A stretch of 32,143 nucleotides of DNA from Acetobacter sp. AN02 (GCF_029759835.1 NZ_JAJJND010000023.1:1-32143), one strand, 5' to 3'. Numbered from the stretch's first letter, positions 8,743 to 19,000 are shown. The notes: generated by a model from the sequence alone, not told the origin. Program-made: numbers and translations.

Positions 8743-9833
8743 GTTATGTCACTGTCCCCGCCCGCATCCTGACCGTTTCCGGCCGGACGACGGGAGAGAC
8801 GGCGCAGTGTAGCCACATTTCGAAAAAATTCTCTGAACGGCATCGCAGGGCTGCCGATCACATCCGCACCGGCCTCAACGTCGGACATGACACCGCACTG
8901 AGCCCCGATCCGAGCACCCGTGCCAATGCGGATATGACCGATCAGCCCCGCCTGCGCCGCGACGGTCACGCGATCACCAAGCTCAGTGGACCCGGAAACC
9001 CCCGCCTGAGACACAATGATACAATTCTGTCCGAGCTTCGTGTTGTGACCGATCTGAACAAGATTATCGAGTCGCGACCCCCGGCCGATCACCGTGTCCT
9101 GAACCGAACCGCGGTCAATCGTCGCATTCGCCCCGATCTCAACATCATCACCCAGAATCACACGGCCAAGCTGCGGAACCGTCTCGAACCCCTCCGGCCC
9201 GACCGCAAAACCAAATCCGTCCTGACCGATCCGCGCCCCCGGAAACAACGTCACACGATCCCCGATCAGCGCATGGGACACACTGACATGAGACCCGATC
9301 CGGCAGTCCCGGCCGATCACGACCGCATCGCCGATCACCGCATGAGACGATACCACCGTCCCCGGACCGATCTCAGCCCGCGCGCCGATCACCGCAAAAG
9401 GACCGATCTCAGACGTCTCGTCCACAACGGCATCCGCCGCAATACACGCCGAAGGATGCCGCCCCGGAACCGCCGCCGGACGCGGATAGAACAGACGCGC
9501 AACCCGCGACCAAGCAAGATAAGGAACAGGCGCAACCAGAACCGCACACCCGTCAGGAACACGGGCGGCAAACGCCTTCGCCACAATCACAAGACCCGCC
9601 CGCGTCTGCTCCAGAAGCGGCGCATACCGCCGGTTATCCAGAAAACTGACATCAGACGGACCCGCACTCTGCAGCGGACCGATCCCGGTAAACCCGCCCT
9701 CGGGAACAGACCCGCAACGCGGCAGAATCAGCTCGGCACCCGCCGCAGCCGCCAGAGCCTCCGCCGTCTGCGGAGACGGACGGGCAAAGAAACGCGGATC
9801 GGCAGCCCCCGCGGACCCGTTCGGATCAGACAT
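8739..9833 (-). CDS. lpxD: UDP-3-O-acylglucosamine N-acyltransferase LpxD
   Basis: LpxD adds the second 3-hydroxyacyl chain, at N-2 of the glucosamine, in lipid A synthesis. The 364-residue protein has an N-terminal uridine-binding domain (residues about 1-115, containing SDVSFLDNRRYAPLL), then a long hexapeptide-repeat beta-helix, with the catalytic histidine in QIGHNTKLG and the neighbouring motifs GQDGFGFA and IDRGS. The last 20 residues are a polar tail. It starts six bases after the ompH stop and its own stop overlaps the fabZ start. Family assignment is firm. Confidence 0.96.
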   Translation of the reverse strand: MSDPNGSAGAADPRFFARPSPQTAEALAAAAGAELILPRCGSVPEGGFTGIGPLQSAGPSDVSFLDNRRYAPLLEQTRAGLVIVAKAFAARVPDGCAVLVAPVPYLAWSRVARLFYPRPAAVPGRHPSACIAADAVVDETSEIGPFAVIGARAEIGPGTVVSSHAVIGDAVVIGRDCRIGSHVSVSHALIGDRVTLFPGARIGQDGFGFAVGPEGFETVPQLGRVILGDDVEIGANATIDRGSVQDTVIGRGSRLDNLVQIGHNTKLGQNCIIVSQAGVSGSTELGDRVTVAAQAGLIGHIRIGTGARIGAQCGVMSDVEAGADVIGSPAMPFREFFRNVATLRRLSRRPAGNGQDAGGDSDIT

Positions 9834-9839
9834 CGGAGA

Positions 9840-10742
9840 TCAGTGACCGTTGTTCACACGGACCACGGAGGCCGGAGCCTGCCCCGCAGCCGCCCCCTGC
9901 TGTGCCTGCTCGGCAGATGCCGTGGTCGGGAACTTCCCGGACTTCGCCATAACCTCCGGATCCTCATTCGCCGCCGGAATGAACACCCTGGGAAGAACCT
10001 TGTTCAGCTGACCGGCAACTTCAGCCGTAATGTCCTGACCATCCACATGCAGCGCAATCTGCTCGGAATGCAGCACGAGATTCATCCCGTGAGACCCGGC
10101 AACACGCTGAACAACCTGAACCAGCTCACGCTCGATCTGACCCAGAGCAACCTGAGCCGCCTCCTGAATGATCCGGTTCCGCTCGCGGAAATCCCGCTGC
10201 GCCTTCATCACACGGGACTGCAGCGCATGCTCGCGGGACTGAATCTGCTCGGACGTCATGTTCTTCGCCGCAGCCTGCAGCTTCTGCTGCTCACTCCGCC
10301 AGCCCGCCTGCTCACGCTGCGCATCCCGCGCCAGAGCATCACGACGCCCGCCAAGCTCCTGCTCGACCTGCTGACCGGCCAGAGACTGCCGCATCACGTC
10401 CTGAACACTGATGATCCCGACAACAGCCGTCGGCGGAGGCGCACCCTTGGCAAGCTCAGGCGCCGTCGGAATCGGCGGCAGCGGCAGAACCGGCGGCGCA
10501 CGGGACGTATCCTCCTCCTCAGGCTGATCCCCCTCGGACGGATCAGGCGCCGCAGTCCTCACGGCCGGACGGGACACATGCGCAGGAGGCGGCGCAACCG
10601 GATGGGCCGCCCTGGGCACAAACCAGCCGCCCCCCTGCCCCGCAGCAGGCGCATCAGCCGCGAAAGACACGACCGGAAGGGAACAGCAGGCAAGAAGAGC
10701 GGACGCGAAGGCACACGTCACACCGGAGAAGCGGATCATCAT
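9840..10742 (-). CDS. OmpH/Skp-family periplasmic chaperone
   Basis: Skp-like chaperones hold unfolded outer-membrane proteins in the periplasm for BamA. The 300-residue product has a signal peptide (MMIRFSGVTCAFASALLACC then VVSFAA), a Pro/Ala-rich linker of about 90 residues, and then a Skp domain: IISVQDVMRQSLAGQQVEQE, a long Gln/Glu/Arg-rich coiled coil and a C-terminal beta/helix segment. It is longer than E. coli Skp (161 residues) because of the linker. Two adjacent ATGs (10742, 10739) are possible; GAGG at 10745-10748 is better spaced for the second. It follows bamA by four bases. The position between bamA and lpxD is the classical one. Confidence 0.88.
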   Translation of the reverse strand: MMIRFSGVTCAFASALLACCSLPVVSFAADAPAAGQGGGWFVPRAAHPVAPPPAHVSRPAVRTAAPDPSEGDQPEEEDTSRAPPVLPLPPIPTAPELAKGAPPPTAVVGIISVQDVMRQSLAGQQVEQELGGRRDALARDAQREQAGWRSEQQKLQAAAKNMTSEQIQSREHALQSRVMKAQRDFRERNRIIQEAAQVALGQIERELVQVVQRVAGSHGMNLVLHSEQIALHVDGQDITAEVAGQLNKVLPRVFIPAANEDPEVMAKSGKFPTTASAEQAQQGAAAGQAPASVVRVNNGH

Positions 10743-10746
10743 AACC

Positions 10747-13329
10747 TCAGAATTGCTGGCCAAAGCCGAAGCGCAGAAGCTGCGTGCGGTCGTTATGCGA
10801 CTTGTGGAGCGGAACACCCAGATCAATGTTCAGCAGACCGAACGGACTCTTCCAGGAAAAGCCGACACCCGTACTGACACGCGGCGTAGCCGTGTTGCCG
10901 GAAACACGAGTGTAGTAATCCCCGGCCGTCGCCGCATTCGTATAACGGTTCCTGACACGCAGACTGGACAGGGAACCGGCATCAACGAAGTAACGCCCGC
11001 GAATACCCATGTCAGCCGCAAACGGCATCGGGAAATTCAGCGTCATGGACGCGGTATAGATAAACCGGCCACCCAGAAGATCCTCCTGGTTCCGCCTGTT
11101 ATACCCGGGCGAATACCCGCCGTCAGGCGCATAAAGACTCTGCGCCACACTGCGGGGACCGACACCACCATCAAGGAAGCCGCGCAGGTTCGAACCGCCG
11201 AGATAGAAGTTATCAATAATATCGTGGCGCCCGTTGCCCCAGTCGGCCATATAACCGGCACCACCCTTGAAATCGAGGGTCCAGTCATGGTTGCCCGTCA
11301 GATCATCCAGCGGAACCGTATAGGCCGCGTCGATCTTGCCACGGACATATTTCTCGTTCCCGCCAAGCCCAGCAAAATCACCGCCCAGACGGATCACATA
11401 ACCCTTGTGCGGATAAAGCCGGTTGTCACGCGTGTCATAGACAAGCGTCGTGCCGAGCTGGGACAGGAACGAATGACCGTTCTGCTGATCCACATAGATC
11501 GACACGTCATCCCACGTGTTGCCGACATGACGGCCGATCGCGGAATAGGTCCAGGACTGGGACAGATGCTCCGTAATGGCATAACCCATACGGAACGTCG
11601 CACCATACCGCCCCTCAGAATAGTTCTGATAGGTCTGGTAGTTGTTGTTGATATAGAAAATATCCATACCGACAACGAGGTTCCGGTTCAGGAAGAACGG
11701 ATCCGTAACAGAGGCATCAATCTGCTTCTGATAATAGCCGACCGTTCCGGAAATACCGGCATCAATACCGCTGCCCAGAAGGTTGTGCTGCTTCAGACCG
11801 ACATTTCCAAGAATACCGACGTCAGTGGAGTAACCGCCACCAAGCGAGAACTCACCCGTCGGCTTCTCAACCACGTTGATCGCAACATTGCTCCGATCCG
11901 GCGCAGATCCCTGAGACTGCGTCACGTCAACCGAACTGAAATACCCCAGATCCTGCAGGGTCTGACGGGTGTATTTCTTGTAGCTCATCGGATACGGGTC
12001 GCCCTCAGCCATCGGAAGCTGACGACGGATCACCGTATCACGCGTGATCGTATTGCCGTTGATGTCAATCCGCTCCGCATAATTACGCGGCCCCTCGGAC
12101 ACATCGAACAGAAGATTGACAACCCGCTTCTCAGGATTACGCGCGATCGACGGACGGACAACCGCAAACGGCGTCCCCTCCGCCTGGATGTTCTCCTCCA
12201 TCCGGTTCGCGTTCTTCTGAATCTCCGTGCCATCATACCACTGGTTCGGATAAACCTCGATATACTTACGCAGCGCCAGAGCCGGAACATGCCGCAGGGA
12301 CGACCGGATATCGATCTTGCCCAGACGATACCGCGGCCCTTCCTTGATGGTGTAGGTTACATAAAAGGACTTGCGATCCGGAGACAGCTCGCCCGTCGCG
12401 TTGACGATCTGGAAATCAACAAACCCGTTGGACAGATAGAACCGGCGCAGAAGCTCGGAATCATACCTCAGACGCTCGGGGTTGTACTCGTCGGCAGAAG
12501 AGAAGAAACGATACCACGCCGTCTCCTTGGACGACACGACACCCGCCAGACGCGCCTCGCTGAAGGTCTGATTGCCCACAAACGTAATCTTGCGGATCAG
12601 CGTCTGCGGTCCCTCAACAATACGGAACACAACATCAACACGGTTATGCGCAAGCTTCACCGTCTCAGGCGTCACCGTCGCGCCATACCGCGCCTTCTGG
12701 GCATAAACCTCAAGAAGCTTCTGCCGGTCCGTCGCCGTCTGCTCCGCAGAAAACACCGCACGCGGACGCAGGGAAATCACCTTGCGGAGATCCTCGTCCT
12801 TCGCCGCATGGTTCCCCTCGAACACAATGCGGTTCACAACCGGATTTTCCGTCACATGAACACGCAGGATGTCACCCGAACGGCTGAGCGTCACATCCTT
12901 GAAAAGACCGGTGGCATAAAGCGTACGCAGCGAACGGTCGAGCTCGTCCTGGCTGAAGGAATCCCCCGGACGCGACACCATATAGGACAGGATCGTGCTG
13001 GTCTCGATACGGTCATTGCCCGAAACGCTGATCGCCCCGATCCGCCCGCCGGACGCCACCGAACCGGGCGCGGTACGGACCCGGCGGGTCGCACGCGCAG
13101 GCGCGGTCTCAGGAACGTCACCCGTATCCGGAGCCGCCTCTGACGGCGCATCAGGCTGCTGCGGACGGTCCGTCTCATGCGGCGTCACGCTGCGGGGCGC
13201 ATGAGCCTGCGGCGCAAACTGGGCACAGGCCTCCGATGCCGACATGGCCGGAGCCGCGACACAGACGGAAGCGAGCAGAAACGAGCGTTTCCTGCTCCGG
13301 TTACTCGTAGCCCCGTGTTCAGTTGCCAA
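10747..13329 (-). CDS. bamA: Outer-membrane protein assembly factor BamA
   Basis: BamA is the core of the BAM machine, inserting beta-barrel proteins in the outer membrane. The 860-residue protein has an N-terminal signal sequence ending near SEACAQF, a Pro/Ala/Arg-rich linker, five POTRA domains from about residue 95 to 445 (first: ISVSGNDRIETSTILSY; last: INGNTITRDTVIRRQL), then a 16-strand barrel domain. The barrel carries YDTRDNRLYPHKG and the loop-6 motif in the form GGSNLRGF, and ends in RFGFGQQF with the C-terminal aromatic signal. It lies 181 bases after rseP and directly before ompH. Confidence 0.97.
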   Translation of the reverse strand: MATEHGATSNRSRKRSFLLASVCVAAPAMSASEACAQFAPQAHAPRSVTPHETDRPQQPDAPSEAAPDTGDVPETAPARATRRVRTAPGSVASGGRIGAISVSGNDRIETSTILSYMVSRPGDSFSQDELDRSLRTLYATGLFKDVTLSRSGDILRVHVTENPVVNRIVFEGNHAAKDEDLRKVISLRPRAVFSAEQTATDRQKLLEVYAQKARYGATVTPETVKLAHNRVDVVFRIVEGPQTLIRKITFVGNQTFSEARLAGVVSSKETAWYRFFSSADEYNPERLRYDSELLRRFYLSNGFVDFQIVNATGELSPDRKSFYVTYTIKEGPRYRLGKIDIRSSLRHVPALALRKYIEVYPNQWYDGTEIQKNANRMEENIQAEGTPFAVVRPSIARNPEKRVVNLLFDVSEGPRNYAERIDINGNTITRDTVIRRQLPMAEGDPYPMSYKKYTRQTLQDLGYFSSVDVTQSQGSAPDRSNVAINVVEKPTGEFSLGGGYSTDVGILGNVGLKQHNLLGSGIDAGISGTVGYYQKQIDASVTDPFFLNRNLVVGMDIFYINNNYQTYQNYSEGRYGATFRMGYAITEHLSQSWTYSAIGRHVGNTWDDVSIYVDQQNGHSFLSQLGTTLVYDTRDNRLYPHKGYVIRLGGDFAGLGGNEKYVRGKIDAAYTVPLDDLTGNHDWTLDFKGGAGYMADWGNGRHDIIDNFYLGGSNLRGFLDGGVGPRSVAQSLYAPDGGYSPGYNRRNQEDLLGGRFIYTASMTLNFPMPFAADMGIRGRYFVDAGSLSSLRVRNRYTNAATAGDYYTRVSGNTATPRVSTGVGFSWKSPFGLLNIDLGVPLHKSHNDRTQLLRFGFGQQF

Positions 13330-13510
13330 GACCAGCCACCCCTCTCAGCCGACACCATGCCGCAGACCCGGACACTCCCGGTGCCGGGCGCACCACATTT
13401 CGCAGATACGCACGCCCCTGCATAGCAGAACTGCACGCCGTGCCAGACGCGACGTATCCGAATTAGCGGCTGCCGCGCAAGCACTCATCAGATTTTTACC
13501 ATTTCTAGCA

Positions 13511-14617
13511 TCACCCGACGAGAGATGCGACCCACCGGAACAGACCAAACCCCGAAAGGTCGTTGAACGTGGAAAACAGGAACAGACCGGCAATCAGCAC
13601 AAACCCGGCCTGGAAAAACACGTTCTGAACCGCCCGGGAGACCGGACGTCCCCGAATCGCCTCAAGCGCATAGAAAACCAGACGCCCGCCATCAAGAACC
13701 GGGATCGGAAACAGATTGATCAGCCCGAGATTAACCGACAGAAGCCCCATGAAAGACAGCAGGCTCGCCAGCCCGTAATGCGCCGCCTGCCCGGAAATCT
13801 GCGCGATCTTCAGCGGACCGCCAAGATCACGCGCCGTATGCTGCCCGCTCAGAACCTGCCACAGCCCCCCCAGCGTCTGAACCGTCACATTCCACGTCTC
13901 CGCAGCCCCGGCCACAATCGCAGCCCCCGGAGACAGAGGCGCCGTCCGCTCCACCGCAAACTCCACACCGATCTGACCATGCGGCGGACGCCCGCCCTTC
14001 CCCGGAACACTGCCGATCGTTATGGGAAACGTCAGGGAATGCCCGTCACGCAGAACCGTCACCGTCGTCTGCTGCCCCGCACGGTCGCCCACAAGAAACT
14101 GCAGATCCGAAACATTCGCGATCGTATGATCCCCGATGCTGCGGATCACATCCCCGTTCCTGACCCCCGCCGCAGCCGCCGCACTCGCCGCCTGAACCTG
14201 ACGGATCGTATTGCTGACCTTCACCTGCCCCGCCGTCGCGCACAGAACCGAGAAAATCACAAACGCCAGAATGAAATTGAAAACCGGACCGGCCAGAATC
14301 ACCGCCGCACGGGCATAAACCGACTTGTCATGAAACGTCCGGCCGGGAAGCCACGCCGCCTTCTGCTCCTCGGTCGCCTCATCCGGCCCCTCAAACCCGT
14401 GCGGCTTCACATACCCGCCCAGAGGCAGACAGCCGATGCGCCACTCCGTCCCGCTCCCGTCCGCCCATTTCAGAAGCGACGGCCCGAACCCGATGGAAAA
14501 ACTCTCGACATGAACCCCGCACCAGCGGGCCAGAAGATAATGGCCAAGCTCATGAATGAACACGAGAATGCCAAGCACAACCACAAAAGCAAGAACGGTG
14601 TGAAACAGCTCCGGCAT
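13511..14617 (-). CDS. rseP: Site-2 zinc metalloprotease RseP
   Basis: RseP is an inner-membrane protease that cleaves anti-sigma factors and leftover signal peptides within the membrane. The 368-residue product has the zinc-binding motif HELGH (residues 22-26) in the first membrane helix, FSIGFGP downstream, one central PDZ domain (about residues 125-200, RNGDVIRSIGDHTIANVSDL) and the second zinc-site motif in PVLDGGRLVF near the C-terminus. Several membrane segments are evident. With one PDZ domain it is shorter than E. coli RseP (about 450, two PDZ), as usual in alphaproteobacteria. It starts 11 bases after dxr. Confidence 0.95.
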   Translation of the reverse strand: MPELFHTVLAFVVVLGILVFIHELGHYLLARWCGVHVESFSIGFGPSLLKWADGSGTEWRIGCLPLGGYVKPHGFEGPDEATEEQKAAWLPGRTFHDKSVYARAAVILAGPVFNFILAFVIFSVLCATAGQVKVSNTIRQVQAASAAAAAGVRNGDVIRSIGDHTIANVSDLQFLVGDRAGQQTTVTVLRDGHSLTFPITIGSVPGKGGRPPHGQIGVEFAVERTAPLSPGAAIVAGAAETWNVTVQTLGGLWQVLSGQHTARDLGGPLKIAQISGQAAHYGLASLLSFMGLLSVNLGLINLFPIPVLDGGRLVFYALEAIRGRPVSRAVQNVFFQAGFVLIAGLFLFSTFNDLSGFGLFRWVASLVG

Positions 14618-14628
14618 CAGATATCCCC

Positions 14629-15789
14629 TCAGGCCGCAGCGCGCTGCACAACCAGACGCCCCGCCTCACGACGCGCCTCCGCATCCCAGTGCAGAACATC
14701 CTCAAGCGTCTCCAGAGCCGGATGCCCCAGACACTCCATCACACGCTCCACAATCCGGGCAATGTCCAGAAACCCGATGCGACCGGCCAGAAACGCCTCA
14801 ACCGCAATCTCATTGGCCGCAGACAGAATGTCCGACGCAGCCCCGCCGTCACGCAGCGCCTGCCGCGCCAGACGCAGCGCCGGAAACCGCACCTCATCCG
14901 GAGCCTCAAACGTCAGGGTCGCCAGAGCCGCCAGATCCAGACGCGGAGACGTCGTCGGCATCCGCTTCGGCCAGGCCAGACAATGCGCGATCGGAATCCG
15001 CATGTCCGCAGACCCGATCTGCGCGATCAGACTGCCATCCGTATACTGAACCAGACCATGAACCGCAGACTGCGGATGAACCAGAACATCAATCCGGTCC
15101 TCCGTCAGATCAAACAGACGCGCCGCCTCGATCACTTCCAGACCCTTGTTGAACATGGATGCGGAATCAATCGTGATCTTCGCCCCCATTGTCCAGGTCG
15201 GATGCTTCAGCGCCGCAGAAGGCGGAGCCTTCTCCATCTCCTCCAGCGTCGAACAGCGGAACGGCCCCCCCGACGCCGTCAGAATGATCTTCTCAACCTG
15301 ATCCGCCTGCCGGTCCGCCATCGCCTGCGCAATCGCATTATGCTCGGAATCCACGGGAAGAAGCGTCGCACCCGCAGCCTTCACCGCGCGAAGCATCACA
15401 TCCCCCGCACAGACCAGAGCCTCCTTGTTCGCCAGAGCCACCGCACGCCCGTTGCGGATCGATGCCAGCGTCGGTTCCAGACCCGCCGCCCCCGTAATCG
15501 CCGCCATCGTCCAGTCCGCAGGAACCGCCGCAGCCTCAATCACCGCCTGACGCCCCGCCGAAGCCTCGATGCCGGACCCCGCCAGAAGACCACGCAGCTC
15601 CTCCAGAGCCCCGTCATCAGCAATGACAGCCCGCTCCGCCCGGACCTTGCGCGCCTGCTCCGCCAGAAGCCTCACATTCCGCCCGCCGACCAGACAGCGG
15701 ACAGACACCTCGTCCGGCACCTGACACAGCAGATCAACAGTGGAACAGCCAATACTGCCGGTGCTGCCAAGAACAGTGATGGTTTTCAT
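14629..15789 (-). CDS. dxr: 1-deoxy-D-xylulose 5-phosphate reductoisomerase
   Basis: Dxr converts 1-deoxyxylulose 5-phosphate to methylerythritol 4-phosphate with NADPH, committing carbon to the MEP isoprenoid pathway that feeds UppS. The 386-residue protein starts MKTITVLGSTGSIG, the NADPH-binding loop. LPVDSEHNAIAQ holds the Asp/Glu metal ligands, and KITIDSASMFNKGLEVIEA holds the third and the substrate-binding Lys and Asn. A GTG four codons upstream (15801) is also possible, but the ATG fits the family. It sits between cdsA (50 bases) and rseP. Confidence 0.96.
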   Translation of the reverse strand: MKTITVLGSTGSIGCSTVDLLCQVPDEVSVRCLVGGRNVRLLAEQARKVRAERAVIADDGALEELRGLLAGSGIEASAGRQAVIEAAAVPADWTMAAITGAAGLEPTLASIRNGRAVALANKEALVCAGDVMLRAVKAAGATLLPVDSEHNAIAQAMADRQADQVEKIILTASGGPFRCSTLEEMEKAPPSAALKHPTWTMGAKITIDSASMFNKGLEVIEAARLFDLTEDRIDVLVHPQSAVHGLVQYTDGSLIAQIGSADMRIPIAHCLAWPKRMPTTSPRLDLAALATLTFEAPDEVRFPALRLARQALRDGGAASDILSAANEIAVEAFLAGRIGFLDIARIVERVMECLGHPALETLEDVLHWDAEARREAGRLVVQRAAA

Positions 15790-15839
15790 AAGACGGAACA
15801 CCCTGAAATCAGAAAAACCAGAAAAGGATCAGAAGCAGA

Positions 15840-16682
15840 TCAGCCGGGCATCCCGACAAAAATCCGGAGCCCGCGAAGAAGATCAGACCAGGTCACGGTC
15901 CAGAACGGAACCTCAGGACCGGAAATCAGAGCCAGAACCCACGCCAGAGGCGCCGCTGCCATCAGCGCGTCAAACCGGTCCAGAAGCCCGCCATGACCCG
16001 GCAGAAGCGTCCCGGAATCCTTCACCCCGCACGCCCGCTTGACCGCACTCTCCGCAAGATCACCGGCCTGACCCGCAATCCCCAGAACGACACTCCACAC
16101 AACCGTGGCTGCAACCGATGCATGAGAGGACGGAGCCAGAGCCGAAACCACCAGACCCGCCATAACCGCCCCCGCAAGACCACCGGCAGACCCGGACCAG
16201 GTCTTGCCCGGAGAAATGCGCGGCGCCAGCTTCGCCCCCCCGATCAGACGCCCCGTCACATAAGCCAGACTGTCACTGCACACCACGACGGCAACCGGAA
16301 ACACAACCGACCACGGCCCCGCAATCGTCCCCAGACGCAGCGCGATCAGACACCCGCCCGCCAGGATCACGGCCATAACCCCGGCCCAGGCCCGGGACCT
16401 GAACAGCCAGCCGGTCGAGGCCAGAACAACCATCACATCCAGACGGCCGATCGTCGCACAGACACCGCCCATAACAACCCAGCCCACAGCCAGAAGACCA
16501 CGCGGCCCGTACCGGTCCTCACGCGCCAGATCGAGGGCCTCCAGCATCATCCCGGCCATCGCACAGATGATCAGAAACGCAAAAATCCGGCCGCCGGCCG
16601 CAATCCCGGCCGCCGCAACCGCAACAAGAACCACCGCAGACATCAGCCGCGGCCCCAGATCATGCCAGCTCGTTTTCCGCAT
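15840..16682 (-). CDS. cdsA: Phosphatidate cytidylyltransferase CdsA
   Basis: CdsA makes CDP-diacylglycerol from phosphatidate and CTP at the inner membrane, the branch point for all phospholipids and the substrate of PgsA. The 280-residue product has seven or eight hydrophobic segments and the C-terminal family signature: SAVKRACGVKDSGTLLPGHG followed by GLLDRFD, with the conserved Lys, Asp and His-Gly-Gly. The start is uncertain between ATG 16682 and GTG 16703; the ATG gives the usual beginning, while GGGA upstream of it is a modest ribosome site. It lies 71 bases after uppS by this start. Confidence 0.93.
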   Translation of the reverse strand: MRKTSWHDLGPRLMSAVVLVAVAAAGIAAGGRIFAFLIICAMAGMMLEALDLAREDRYGPRGLLAVGWVVMGGVCATIGRLDVMVVLASTGWLFRSRAWAGVMAVILAGGCLIALRLGTIAGPWSVVFPVAVVVCSDSLAYVTGRLIGGAKLAPRISPGKTWSGSAGGLAGAVMAGLVVSALAPSSHASVAATVVWSVVLGIAGQAGDLAESAVKRACGVKDSGTLLPGHGGLLDRFDALMAAAPLAWVLALISGPEVPFWTVTWSDLLRGLRIFVGMPG

Positions 16683-16753
16683 CTCTCCGTCCCGCGCCCT
16701 CACCGGCAGAAACCCGCCTCACAGAAACGGCCCCGGACACATCCCCCATCAGT

Positions 16754-17509
16754 TCAGCCGCCCGGACGCGCGCCGAACCGGCGCTCCCGCCCGGCATAAA
16801 TCCGCAGAACAACCTCAAACTGAGCCTCGTCAAAATCCGGCCAGAGCACGTCCGTAAACACCAGCTCGGCATACGCACCCTGCCAGAGAAGAAAATTGGA
16901 CAGACGATGCTCGCCGCTGGTCCGGACAATCACATCCGGATCAGGAACCCCCGCCGTCAGAAGACAGCCAGACAGAGCCTCCTCGTCAATCTGATCCGCA
17001 CACAGATCCCCGCGCGCAACCGCCTCCGCCAGACGCCGCGCCGCAAGAGCCAGCTCCCCGCGCCCGCCATAGGACAGCGCAAGCTGAAGCGTCAGACCCG
17101 TATTCGCCGCTGTCAGATGCTCGGCCCGCCGCAGCTCATCCACCAGATCCCGGCCGAAACGCTCCAGATCCCCGATAAACCGGATCCGCACGTTCTCCCG
17201 ATGCAGCTCCGCAACCTTGTGCCGCAAATAATACCGCAAAAGAGACGTCAGATCCGTCACCTCCTCCGGCGTACGCCGCCAGTTCTCGGAGGAAAACGCA
17301 TAAAGCGTCAGATACCCGACACCACGCCGCGCCGCAGCCCGCAGCGTGCGCGTCACCGCCTCAGCCCCGGCCCGATGCCCCGCAACACGCGGCAGACCAC
17401 GCGCCGCAGCCCACCGGCCATTGCCATCCATAATAATCGCAACATGCACGGGAACGCTGCTCCCGCCCCCCGTCTGCGCCGGACGCAGAACCGGAGCGGC
17501 AACCGGCAT
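16754..17509 (-). CDS. uppS: Undecaprenyl diphosphate synthase UppS
   Basis: UppS extends farnesyl diphosphate with eight isopentenyl units in cis to make the C55 carrier used for peptidoglycan and polysaccharide export. The 251-residue product has IIMDGNGRWA, with the catalytic Asp28 of the cis-prenyltransferase family, GHRAGAEAV, LYAFSSENWRR, and the C-terminal blocks DVIVRTSGEHRLSNFLLWQ and WPDF. The GTG at 17518 is an alternative start, but AGGTGG is well placed before the ATG at 17509. It is 17 bases after frr. Confidence 0.96.
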   Translation of the reverse strand: MPVAAPVLRPAQTGGGSSVPVHVAIIMDGNGRWAAARGLPRVAGHRAGAEAVTRTLRAAARRGVGYLTLYAFSSENWRRTPEEVTDLTSLLRYYLRHKVAELHRENVRIRFIGDLERFGRDLVDELRRAEHLTAANTGLTLQLALSYGGRGELALAARRLAEAVARGDLCADQIDEEALSGCLLTAGVPDPDVIVRTSGEHRLSNFLLWQGAYAELVFTDVLWPDFDEAQFEVVLRIYAGRERRFGARPGG

Positions 17510-17526
17510 ACGGGCCACCTGAACCG

Positions 17527-18090
17527 TCAGACCTGCCTGATCTCGCGCTCTTTTTCCGCAAGCAGGTCGTCAATCTTCTTCACATACTGATCCGTCAGCT
17601 TCTGGATCGCATCAGACCAGACCTTCACATCGTCCTGGCTGATCTCACCCTTCTTCTCATGGCCCTTCGCCTGGTCCATGCCGTCACGACGCACACCGCG
17701 CACCGCAACCTTCGCACCCTCGGAATACCGCCCGGCCGTCTTCGCCAGATCGTTGCGGCGCTCCTCCGTCAGCTGCGGAATCGGCACGCGGATCGTCTGC
17801 CCCTCAGACGCCGGATTCAGACCCAACCCCGCCTCACGGATCGCCTTCTCAACAGCCCCCGCCAGAGACCGGTCCCACACCTGAACCGTCAGCATCCGCG
17901 CCTCGGGAACCGCAACCGACCCGACCTGAGACAGCGGAACCACACCGCCATACGCCTCAACACGCACCGGCTCCAGAAGCGCCGGACTCGCCCGCCCGGA
18001 ACGCAGACCCGCAAGATCACGCCGCAGACTCTCAATCGCCCCGTCCATACGACGGGTCAGATCATCAACAAGCTCTTTCATCTCGGCCAC
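17527..18090 (-). CDS. frr: Ribosome recycling factor
   Basis: Frr splits post-termination ribosomes together with EF-G. The 187-residue protein has the normal length and motifs: [20 protein letters not shown] near residues 27-46, and [16 protein letters not shown] in the second part of the coiled-coil domain, ending in a helix rich in Lys and Glu. GTG at 18090 is chosen over ATG 18081 because a perfect GGAGG (18097-18101) lies six bases before the GTG. It follows pyrH by 39 bases, the almost universal pyrH-frr pairing. Confidence 0.97.
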   Translation of the reverse strand: MAEMKELVDDLTRRMDGAIESLRRDLAGLRSGRASPALLEPVRVEAYGGVVPLSQVGSVAVPEARMLTVQVWDRSLAGAVEKAIREAGLGLNPASEGQTIRVPIPQLTEERRNDLAKTAGRYSEGAKVAVRGVRRDGMDQAKGHEKKGEISQDDVKVWSDAIQKLTDQYVKKIDDLLAEKEREIRQV

Positions 18091-18129
18091 AGCACGCCTC
18101 CAGTCAGTCAGATCAGAACAGAACCGGCC

Positions 18130-18867
18130 TCAGCCGGCCACCTCGATACGGGTAAACTTCCCCTCACCACGCATCACGCGCGAGAAAGCCCCGGCCTCAT
18201 GAATATTGAACACGACGATCGGCAGGTGATTCTCACGCGCAAGACTGATCGCCGCCGCATCCATCACATTGAGATCCCTGGACAGAACCTCAAGATAGGT
18301 CAGACGCTCATACCGCTCAGCCGCCGGATCCTTGCGCGGATCCGCCGAATACACACCATCAACCTGCGTCCCCTTGAACAGACAGGTGCACTCCATCTCC
18401 GCAGCACGCAACGCCGCAGCCGTGTCCGTCGTAAAGAACGGATTGCCCGTCCCCGCCGCGAAAATCACAACCCGGCCCTTCTCCATATGCCGCACGGCAC
18501 GACGGCGGATATAAGGCTCGGCAATCGCAGACATCGCAATCGCAGACATCACGCGCGTAGGGACATTCTCACGCTCCAGCGCATTCTGAACCATCAGCGC
18601 GTTGATCACCGTCGCCAGCATCCCGGCATAATCACCCTGCGCCCGGTCCATCCCGCGCGCCGCAGCCGTCAGGCCCCGGAAAATATTCCCGCCGCCCACA
18701 ACCAGACACACCTGATGTCCGTCGCGATAGACACGCGCAATGTCAGCAGCAATCCGGTCAACAGTCGGCGCATCAACGCCATACTGACCCTCACCCATCA
18801 AAGCCTCACCCGAGACCTTGAGAAGTACGCGCTCTCCGCTGAACGGAGCAACAGTCGTGTCAGTCAT
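18130..18867 (-). CDS. pyrH: Uridylate kinase
   Basis: PyrH phosphorylates UMP to UDP, a hexameric bacterial enzyme of the amino-acid-kinase fold with feedback by UTP and activation by GTP. The 245-residue product has [11 protein letters not shown] (ATP site), [10 protein letters not shown] (glycine-rich UMP site), [17 protein letters not shown] and [13 protein letters not shown], all diagnostic. In most proteobacteria rpsB and tsf come before it; here the preceding 133 bases hold no gene and an AT-rich orphan follows, so pyrH probably has its own promoter, although I could not assign a convincing one. Confidence 0.97.
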   Translation of the reverse strand: MTDTTVAPFSGERVLLKVSGEALMGEGQYGVDAPTVDRIAADIARVYRDGHQVCLVVGGGNIFRGLTAAARGMDRAQGDYAGMLATVINALMVQNALERENVPTRVMSAIAMSAIAEPYIRRRAVRHMEKGRVVIFAAGTGNPFFTTDTAAALRAAEMECTCLFKGTQVDGVYSADPRKDPAAERYERLTYLEVLSRDLNVMDAAAISLARENHLPIVVFNIHEAGAFSRVMRGEGKFTRIEVAG

Positions 18868-19000
18868 CAGTCCTCAGCAAGGCAGGATGCCGCATGGCCG
18901 CAACCTGCCGGAAACGACAGCCCGCCACACGAAATAAGGTTCGCGTTCTCTTAACCCCCGCAGCCCCGCGCCACAAGGGCGAACCCTCAGCCCCGCCAGG

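Noticed and set aside
10753-13143. Long plus-strand frame of 796 codons opposite bamA
   Set aside because: Its composition is that of an antisense shadow; BamA on the other strand is unambiguous.
18868-19000. A sigma-70 promoter for pyrH
   Set aside because: Only poor matches to -35/-10 were found, so no position is assigned.
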